DNA of 11,891 nucleotides from JBBRMY01 sp038230595 (GTDB lineage Bacteria > Bacteroidota > Ignavibacteria > Tepidaquicellales > Tepidaquicellaceae), in the NCBI GenBank assembly GCA_038230595.1, contig JBBRMY010000083.1, forward strand, positions 1 through 11,891, given 5' to 3'. The notes below the pieces were generated by a model. It did no database searches. It had not been told where the DNA came from and worked only from the letters and a program-made list of their open reading frames with translations. The position numbers were made by a program, and so were the translations under genes. Shown here piece after piece: positions 7,163 through 11,891 of the stretch (position 1 is the stretch's first letter; each line of letters begins with the position of its first letter).

Positions 7163-8578
7163 CTACTTCAATAACTCATTTATCTTATTTAATAGCCAGT
7201 CCTGCAGACTGAAATAAGGTGTACTCTCAATTTTCATTTTGAGTTCATTTGCAGAGTGAGAATCTTTTTTAGCAACAGCTTTAACCAACTCTGAAACAAG
7301 ACTTAAGAATAAAGAATTTGCTTTTTTAAATTGCTCGCTTAGCTTAGTCTCCCGATGCAGAAAATGTTTATATGTATCTATCAATGAAATTATCTCTTCT
7401 GTGTAACCCAATTCGTAATAATTCATAAGCAGTAAATTTTTAATTTCTAGTTTCATAAAAGATCTTTCAAGATTGATCTTTGATAAATTATTTAGAGATT
7501 TAATAAAATCTTTTTTTCCAAATTCAAGAATCGCAGTTGAATAAGCTGTAATTTCTTCCTGTATATCTGAATTAAGCCTTCCTTTATACTCTTTTATAAA
7601 TTTCTCAGCCCACTTCAGTTCATTTACATTAACAGCATTCCTTACAGCATTTGTAAAAAAGTATGGTTCTACAAAGCCTTCCGGTAAAAGATTTTTCGTC
7701 AGTATATTTTTTGTAATTTCAAACTGATCTTTTCTGAACCTGATATCACCTTTTTCTATTCTTTTGTAACAAAATTGAATTGATACTACTCCAATATTGT
7801 AATCGTCATTAAAGCAAAGCTTTTCAGCAAATTTTTCTCTGCTTCTTTGCAATTCAAAGAAGTATTTCTCTTCTCCGGTTTCCAGCATCTTAAGCATGTT
7901 ATAGTAGAGTGTTGCCAGTGTTACTTCTTCAGTCTTGTTCAATGAAAGATACTTCATTACTTCATCATAAAACTTCAGATCATATTTAATATTAGTTCCT
8001 CTTTCCCATTCTCCTAATCTGATGTAAAGCAGCAAAGCGACTGAAAGAAAATGCTCAATAAAATCATCAATTTCATTCTGAAGCATATTTAACATTGATC
8101 TTTCGTTCAAATTCATTGCAAACCCGTTAACAATTGTAGTATATTTATACTTTGCTTCATAATATGGAAAAGACCGTTCGCTTTTGTTGAATAGCTCATC
8201 GATAGCATTTTTCTTTTTTTCAAATAGATGAAAAAGTTTTTTCGTGTACAGCATTTCCACGAGTTTAACATTATAATCCAGCTTACATTCCTGATAACCT
8301 GTAATTGCAAAAAAGTCCAATAAAAGATTTGTAGTTAGAGAATTCAGTTTTCTCATAAGAACATTACTGAATTTTTTTCCGGTATATACCTTGCTGAATA
8401 AATTTTCTTCATTCAGGTTCTTTGTATTGAATTCAGGCCAGAATTTCTTTATTGCATCGAAATATCGAATGACTTCGCTTCGATTATTAAAAAAAGGTGA
8501 TCGGAGAAATTTACTGAATTCTTTTAATTCATTTTTGTTAAGTGATCCAAACAGCTCCTTTAATTGGTTGTTTTTCAT
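7163..8578 (-). CDS. Conserved helical cytoplasmic protein of unknown function
   Basis: The 471-residue protein is rich in Lys, Glu, Leu, Asn and Phe, with no signal peptide or transmembrane segment, and is probably almost all alpha-helical. The N-terminus has the pattern LNKNELKEFSKFLRSPFFNN (13-32), followed by VIRYFDAIKKFWPEF, then NLFSKVYTGKKFSNVLMRKL. I recall this pattern (K/R-F-x-x-[FY]-L-x-S-P-[FY]-F-N, then L-F-x-K-[VI]-[YF]-x-G-K) from many uncharacterised Ignavibacteria/Bacteroidota proteins; that is unverified memory. The rest resembles TPR-like or other helical-repeat segments without a clear motif. The start at 8578 (MKNNQL) begins the conserved region. It is the only gene in the window ending in TAG; the other seven use TAA. 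It is divergent from the propeller operon at 8872. No function is claimed. Confidence 0.85.
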   Translation of the reverse strand: MKNNQLKELFGSLNKNELKEFSKFLRSPFFNNRSEVIRYFDAIKKFWPEFNTKNLNEENLFSKVYTGKKFSNVLMRKLNSLTTNLLLDFFAITGYQECKLDYNVKLVEMLYTKKLFHLFEKKKNAIDELFNKSERSFPYYEAKYKYTTIVNGFAMNLNERSMLNMLQNEIDDFIEHFLSVALLLYIRLGEWERGTNIKYDLKFYDEVMKYLSLNKTEEVTLATLYYNMLKMLETGEEKYFFELQRSREKFAEKLCFNDDYNIGVVSIQFCYKRIEKGDIRFRKDQFEITKNILTKNLLPEGFVEPYFFTNAVRNAVNVNELKWAEKFIKEYKGRLNSDIQEEITAYSTAILEFGKKDFIKSLNNLSKINLERSFMKLEIKNLLLMNYYELGYTEEIISLIDTYKHFLHRETKLSEQFKKANSLFLSLVSELVKAVAKKDSHSANELKMKIESTPYFSLQDWLLNKINELLK

Positions 8579-8710
8579 AAAATATTTGCCACAAGTGTAA
8601 ATAATAAATTCTGCTAATTATAGTTCAAAATCAACAGGTTTCTTCATTCCCATTTGAAATTAAAGTATTTCCTGCCACAAATAGATGAATATTTCTTTGC
8701 TGCTATAGTC

Positions 8711-8802
8711 TAAAATGAATAGATTGAATTGTCGTCCTAAAGCTGTTCAATTCTTTTTCATTTTAAATAATACTTTTATACCTCTTCAAAAGAGGACGAC
8801 AG
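8711..8802 (+). ncRNA. Candidate structured RNA or leader upstream of the propeller operon
   Basis: Three pairings occur in 90 nt. (a) A long hairpin: TAAAATGAA (8711-8719) with TTCATTTTA (8757-8765), continued by GAATTG (8726-8731) with CAATTC (8748-8753). (b) A short hairpin: CCTCTT (8781-8786) with AAGAGG (8790-8795). (c) GTCGTCCT (8731-8738), mostly in the loop of (a), is perfectly complementary to AGGACGAC (8793-8800), which overlaps the 3' arm of (b). Pairing (c) would form a pseudoknot with (a) and compete with (b), as in a switch. A terminator follows at 8803-8850 and the gene begins at 8872. It matches no riboswitch class I recognise. It may be a cis-acting leader or an independent small RNA; its 5' end is not known. 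Confidence 0.4.
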
Positions 8803-8850
8803 GGCATGAACGTTTAGTAAAGATCATCTTACTGACGTTCTGCCTTTTTT
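8803..8850 (+). terminator. Intrinsic terminator just before the propeller operon
   Basis: The long stem is made of GGCA (8803-8806) with TGCC (8841-8844), GAACGT (8808-8813) with ACGTTC (8835-8840), and AGTAA(A)G (8816-8822) with CTTACT (8828-8833). Single-base bulges separate the helices, and six T (8845-8850) follow. The U-run is on the plus strand only. No plus-strand gene lies upstream back to 6894 and the flanking gene on the left is divergent, so this terminator must end a leader or small RNA starting in the 8579-8800 region. Confidence 0.7.
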
Positions 8851-8871
8851 AAAAATCTTAATAATTTAGCG

Positions 8872-10158
8872 ATGAAAAAATTATTTTCTTTATTCATGTT
8901 AGCAGTTATTTGTTACTTTGCAGTAGGGTTTGGTGGATGTCAAAATCTTGCCATCTATATTATTAATGCTACAACTTACAACGCTAGCGGAGAGAATGCA
9001 GCCGGTGATAATTCGGTCAGCTTTAAATATACAATTTATGTCGGAGAGAATGGTTCAATTACAAGATCGACCGGAGAAAATGCTTTAACATTTGAGACAA
9101 AAGTAAGCGGTACTACTCAGCGGTTGAATAATGTTAAAGTAACCACCTCTATAGGTGGTAATGGAAATGTTGTTGCTGTTGGAAATAATGGTACCGTCGT
9201 CCGTTCAACTGATATGGGTAATACCTGGAATGTTATTCCCACCGCTACAACTGCAAATTTATACAGTGTTGATTTCAATGGATTCTTTTATGCAGCAGGC
9301 GATAACGGAACTGTTTTAATTAGTCCCACGGGAGATATATGGACTGTTATTCCCGTTGGAACTACAAGAAATCTTAAAGCAGTAGGAATTAATCCGGGAA
9401 ATTCAGGTAATGTAATAGTTGCAGGTGAAAAAGGAACAATCTTCAGAAGTACTAACAGCGGATTGAACTGGCTGAATGTGAGTTTACCTGATACAACAGT
9501 TAATTTTAATGACATATCTAAAAAAGGTCTTTACTTCAGTTCTAATCTAATCTGCTTAGTTGGTTCCGGAGGTAAAATTTATAAATCAACCGACAATGGA
9601 GCAGCATGGGTATTGAAATCAAGTGGAACAGCAAACGATCTGAAAAGTATTTACTTCCACACAACAGACAGTGTTGTTGTCGCCGGTAATAATGGCACGA
9701 TTAAATTATCTTCAAACGGTGGTGAAAGCTGGTTCTCCGATGCTAACTTTAATTCGCCTCCGGGAAGAAATTACAGATCTGTTTCACTTATAAATCGTTA
9801 CAAAGGTACTTATTCTGCCATTTCAGATACATTGTTTTTTGTTTCTAAAGAATCTATAACTGTTGGTATCGATCCGATAAGTTCTCAGATAGCTGAAAGT
9901 TTTAAACTGTTCCAGAATTATCCGAATCCATTCAATCCGGAAACAAAAATAAAATTTGAGCTTAGTAAGTCCGGCATTGCAAGTCTTAAAGTATATGATA
10001 TAGAGGGTAAAGAAATAGAAACATTAATTAATAAAGAACTTAGTACAGGGCAATACGAAATAAATTTTAATGGCAGTAAATATCCGACCGGAATTTATTT
10101 TTACAAGCTGAATACAGGAAACTCACAGTCAGTAAAAAAAATGATGTTATTAAAATAA
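8872..10158 (+). CDS. Secreted Ycf48-like propeller protein with T9SS type A sorting domain
   Basis: The protein has 428 residues. The signal sequence is MKKLFSLFMLAVICYFAVGF followed by GGC; Cys23 could be read as a weak lipobox (FGGC), but signal peptidase I cleavage is also possible. Six repeats of the form (V/A)-G-x-x-G-x-(I/V) start at 57 (VGENGSI), 103 (VGNNGTV), 142 (AGDNGTV), 184 (AGEKGTI), 230 (VGSGGKI) and 271 (AGNNGTI). Four are followed by Asp boxes at 112-119, 193-200, 239-246 and 280-287. This is the Ycf48/BNR propeller pattern; a photosynthetic role is not implied, as the fold is widely reused. The CTD is about 344-428 (FKLFQNYPNPFNP to VKKMMLLK). The gene is first in an operon with the next one, 17 nt apart, and sits 21 nt after a terminator. 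No strong SD is seen. Confidence 0.92.
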   Translation: MKKLFSLFMLAVICYFAVGFGGCQNLAIYIINATTYNASGENAAGDNSVSFKYTIYVGENGSITRSTGENALTFETKVSGTTQRLNNVKVTTSIGGNGNVVAVGNNGTVVRSTDMGNTWNVIPTATTANLYSVDFNGFFYAAGDNGTVLISPTGDIWTVIPVGTTRNLKAVGINPGNSGNVIVAGEKGTIFRSTNSGLNWLNVSLPDTTVNFNDISKKGLYFSSNLICLVGSGGKIYKSTDNGAAWVLKSSGTANDLKSIYFHTTDSVVVAGNNGTIKLSSNGGESWFSDANFNSPPGRNYRSVSLINRYKGTYSAISDTLFFVSKESITVGIDPISSQIAESFKLFQNYPNPFNPETKIKFELSKSGIASLKVYDIEGKEIETLINKELSTGQYEINFNGSKYPTGIYFYKLNTGNSQSVKKMMLLK

Positions 10159-10175
10159 AATTAAAACTAACAATT

Positions 10176-11597
10176 ATGAAAAAAATTATTTGTACAATAT
10201 TTTTTTTACTTTCGGCAAGCGGATGCTTTGCTCAATGGTTAACCGAAGTACAACTCACAAATGATCCCGGAAGCTCGTTAAGTACACTGAATTCTGTTGC
10301 AGCTTCAGGAAGCTCAGTTCATGCTGTGTGGTCTGATTCCCGTGATCCAAGTACGGAAATTTATTATAAGCGATCAACCAACTCAGGTCTCACATGGAGT
10401 TCTGACATAAGATTAACAAATTCTGCAGGTGTATCCCTGCACCCTGCCATTTCTGCTTCAGGCTTGTTAGTAAATGTTGTGTGGTATGATAACCGTGATG
10501 GTGATTATGAGATCTATTACAAGCGCTCGACAGATGGCGGTATAAACTGGGGTTCTGATACAAGATTAACAATTAGCTCTGGCATTTCTCAGGATCCTTC
10601 AATTTATGTTTCAGGAAATAATGTTAATGTTGTATGGGTTGATTTACAAACCGGTAGCTTTGAAATATTTTATAAAAAGTCGAATGATGGGGGAATTACT
10701 TGGAGCAGTGATATGGTGCTTTCAAATACAGGAGGATCGGGAGCATTTTCACCATCTGTTTCAGCATCAGGAAATATTGTTATCTCCTCCTGGCAGGATA
10801 ACAGAAGCTCAAGTTCAGGTGAAATATACTATAAGCGCTCAACAGACTTCGGAACAACTTTCGGCACTGATACAAGGCTGACAAATGACCCGGGTGTTTC
10901 AACTTATTCTACTATTTCTATTTCGGGAACAATAGCCCAAATGATATGGCTGGATAACCGTACAGGACAGTCTGAAATTTTTTATAATCGTTCTACTAAT
11001 TCAGGGCTCACATGGGGTACTGATACGAAATTAACAAGTAATGTATTCAGTTCTTCAAATCCTGCAATAAGTATAAGCAGCACAAATGTTCACGTTGTGT
11101 ATCATGGTAACGGAGGGATTTATTATATGCGATCAACAAATTCAGGTATAACCTGGGGTGGTGATCAGAGACTTTCTGATATAGTAAGCTTTGCAAGGGA
11201 CGCTTCTGTATCGGTTTCAGGTACAACAGTACATGTAATTTGGCATGACGCAAGAAATTCAAATGAAGATATTTATTATGCCCGAAATCCATTGGGCAAT
11301 CCAACAGGAATAACTACAATTTCCGAAGCTGCATCTAAATATTCTCTTCATCAGAATTTCCCAAATCCTTTCAATCCAACGACAAAAATTAATTTTGATC
11401 TGCCGGTCAATTCAATTGTTTCATTGAAGGTTTATAATATTCAGGGAAAAGAAATTTCTTCATTGGTTGATGGAAGAATAAATAAAGGATCCCACGTTGT
11501 TGATTGGAATGCTTCAAATTATCAAAGCGGAATATATTTTTATAAGTTAATCGCCGGGGATTTTGTTGAGACCAGAAAGATGATATTGTTAAAATAA
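10176..11597 (+). CDS. Secreted sialidase-fold repeat protein (probable 7-blade propeller) with T9SS sorting domain
   Basis: The protein has 473 residues with signal peptide MKKIICTIFFLLSASGCFA (1-19). Seven repeat units begin at about 41, 92, 143, 195, 247, 298 and 345, a period of 51-52 residues except the shorter sixth (47). The consensus is SxSGxxVxVVWxDNR, then EIYYKRST-[ND]-x-G-x-x-W, then GSDTRLTN. Units 1-6 carry an Asp box or a variant of it (unit 4 has F for W). Unit 7 stops after DIYYARN, and the missing LTN-type strand is present at the N-terminus instead (LTEVQLTND, 22-30), which suggests velcro closure of a seven-bladed propeller. No sialidase catalytic residues are assigned, so enzyme activity is doubtful. 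The CTD is about 389-473 (YSLHQNFPNPFNP to RKMILLK). Second gene of the operon; hairpins follow the stop. Confidence 0.92.
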   Translation: MKKIICTIFFLLSASGCFAQWLTEVQLTNDPGSSLSTLNSVAASGSSVHAVWSDSRDPSTEIYYKRSTNSGLTWSSDIRLTNSAGVSLHPAISASGLLVNVVWYDNRDGDYEIYYKRSTDGGINWGSDTRLTISSGISQDPSIYVSGNNVNVVWVDLQTGSFEIFYKKSNDGGITWSSDMVLSNTGGSGAFSPSVSASGNIVISSWQDNRSSSSGEIYYKRSTDFGTTFGTDTRLTNDPGVSTYSTISISGTIAQMIWLDNRTGQSEIFYNRSTNSGLTWGTDTKLTSNVFSSSNPAISISSTNVHVVYHGNGGIYYMRSTNSGITWGGDQRLSDIVSFARDASVSVSGTTVHVIWHDARNSNEDIYYARNPLGNPTGITTISEAASKYSLHQNFPNPFNPTTKINFDLPVNSIVSLKVYNIQGKEISSLVDGRINKGSHVVDWNASNYQSGIYFYKLIAGDFVETRKMILLK

Positions 11598-11613
11598 GAT
11601 TATACACATTTTA

Positions 11614-11654
11614 AAATAGAAAAGGCTGAAAATTATTTTCAACCTTTTCTATTT
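11614..11654. terminator. Long near-perfect hairpin after the propeller operon
   Basis: AAATAGAAAAGG (11614-11625) pairs with CCTTTTCTATTT (11643-11654). After a C-A mismatch the stem continues TGAAAA (11627-11632) with TTTTCA (11636-11641) over a TTA loop, giving 18 pairs. There is no U-run beyond TTT, so it may be mainly a transcript-stabilising 3' end or act together with the next hairpin. Confidence 0.6.
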
Positions 11655-11656
11655 AT

Positions 11657-11691
11657 GAGAACGGGATAGAATTTGCTTCTATCCCGTTTTC
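11657..11691. terminator. Intrinsic terminator of the propeller operon
   Basis: AACGGGATAGAA (11660-11671) pairs perfectly with TTCTATCCCGTT (11677-11688) around a 5-nt loop. Three further pairs, one of them G-U, can extend the stem through 11657 and 11691. The short T tract (11687-11690) supports termination on the plus strand, about 60 nt after the stop codon. Confidence 0.7.
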
Positions 11692-11709
11692 AGTTAGATC
11701 ATAAAATAG

Positions 11710-11891
11710 TAGCTCATTTGGGGATACGTGTTTTTAGAAAGAAATTACTTATACATTTAGCTCCGTAGGAGCGACCTGTTTGTAGAAAGTATTAACATAT
11801 ATATTTAGCTCCGTAGGATCGGTCTGTTTGTAGAAAGTAATAACATATCATTTTAGCTCCGTAGGAGCGACCTGTTTGTAGAAAGAAAAAA
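11710..11891. repeat. 48-bp tandem repeat array, truncated by the window end
   Basis: Four units start at exactly 48-nt intervals: 11710 (degenerate), 11758, 11806 and 11854 (38 nt present before the end). The conserved core begins TAGCTCCGTAGGAGCGACC and continues TGTTTGTAGAAAG; the rest of the unit is AT-rich and more variable. The core contains the small palindrome GCTCC-GTA-GGAGC, intact in units 2 and 4, broken in unit 3 (GGATC) and lost in unit 1. There is no plausible coding frame. I recall similar sequence dispersed in Bacteroidota-type genomes, unverified. The array probably continues beyond the window. Confidence 0.88.

Noticed and set aside
8391..8600. Plus-strand open frame of 69 codons over the start of the helical-protein gene
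   Set aside because: It lies antisense to a conserved minus-strand gene and has no family features; it is a shadow frame.
8711..8850. Transposable element (MITE) bounded by the inverted repeats GTCGTCCT/AGGACGAC
   Set aside because: The 8-bp arms are short, no target-site duplication is visible around 8731 and 8800, and the nearby terminator and other pairings fit an RNA structure better.
8872..10158. Photosystem assembly factor Ycf48 by repeat similarity
   Set aside because: Only the propeller repeat is shared; the T9SS sorting domain and the context of other surface propellers argue for an unrelated secreted role.
10176..11285. Active sialidase annotation for the last gene
   Set aside because: Asp boxes are structural and occur in many propellers; I cannot find the arginine triad, Tyr/Glu pair and catalytic Asp of sialidases in a convincing arrangement.
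11710..11891. CRISPR array
   Set aside because: The period is regular, but the whole unit is similar between copies: the 'spacer' part is only about 16 nt, AT-rich and shared. There are no unique spacers and no cas genes.
1..11891. tRNA or rRNA genes, or phage or IS elements
   Set aside because: No cloverleaf-like segments, rRNA-like sequence, transposase or integrase frames were seen on either strand.

Overview
The window comes from an AT-rich bacterium of the Bacteroidota/Ignavibacteria side of the FCB group. The evidence is four genes whose products end in the same roughly 85-residue C-terminal domain. That domain opens with (S/F)-L-x-Q-N-(Y/F)-P-N-P-F-N-P and closes with K-(M)-(M/I)-L-(L/I/V)-K, the classic type A sorting domain (CTD) of the type IX secretion system (T9SS). 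The exact N-Y-P-N-P-F-N-P form is typical of Ignavibacteriales and relatives; this assignment is from recalled family knowledge, not a search. Most start codons lack a strong Shine-Dalgarno sequence, which also fits this group.

Layout: (1) 79-3135 (+) encodes a large secreted BNR/VPS10-like propeller protein with a T9SS CTD. (2) 3136-3357 is a hairpin-rich convergent spacer with a 29-nt direct repeat, a nested palindrome and a strong bidirectional terminator. (3) 3358-3741 (-) is a stand-alone response-regulator receiver. (4) 3907-4674 (+) is a membrane-anchored M48 metalloprotease. (5) 4916-5332 (+) is a small exported MORN-like protein. (6) 5470-6894 (+) is a second secreted Asp-box propeller with a CTD. 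(7) 6895-7162 is a convergent spacer with a terminator for each strand and a 38-codon orphan T9SS CTD remnant on the minus strand. (8) 7163-8578 (-) is a helical cytoplasmic protein of unknown function. (9) 8579-8871 is a divergent spacer carrying a candidate structured RNA that ends in an intrinsic terminator just before the next gene. (10) 8872-10158 and 10176-11597 (+) form a two-gene operon of secreted propellers, one Ycf48-like and one sialidase-like, both with CTDs. (11) 11598-11891 holds terminator hairpins followed by a 48-bp-period tandem array that runs off the window.

The dominant theme is cell-surface or secreted beta-propeller proteins exported through Sec and then T9SS. No T9SS machinery gene is present and no substrate can be assigned to the propellers. 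The M48 protease would act at the envelope; the receiver and the helical protein are cytoplasmic. Nothing in the layout shows these to be one pathway. The least ordinary signals are the in-frame junction between the helical protein's stop codon and the orphan CTD, the structured RNA with terminator upstream of the propeller operon, and the 48-bp tandem array.
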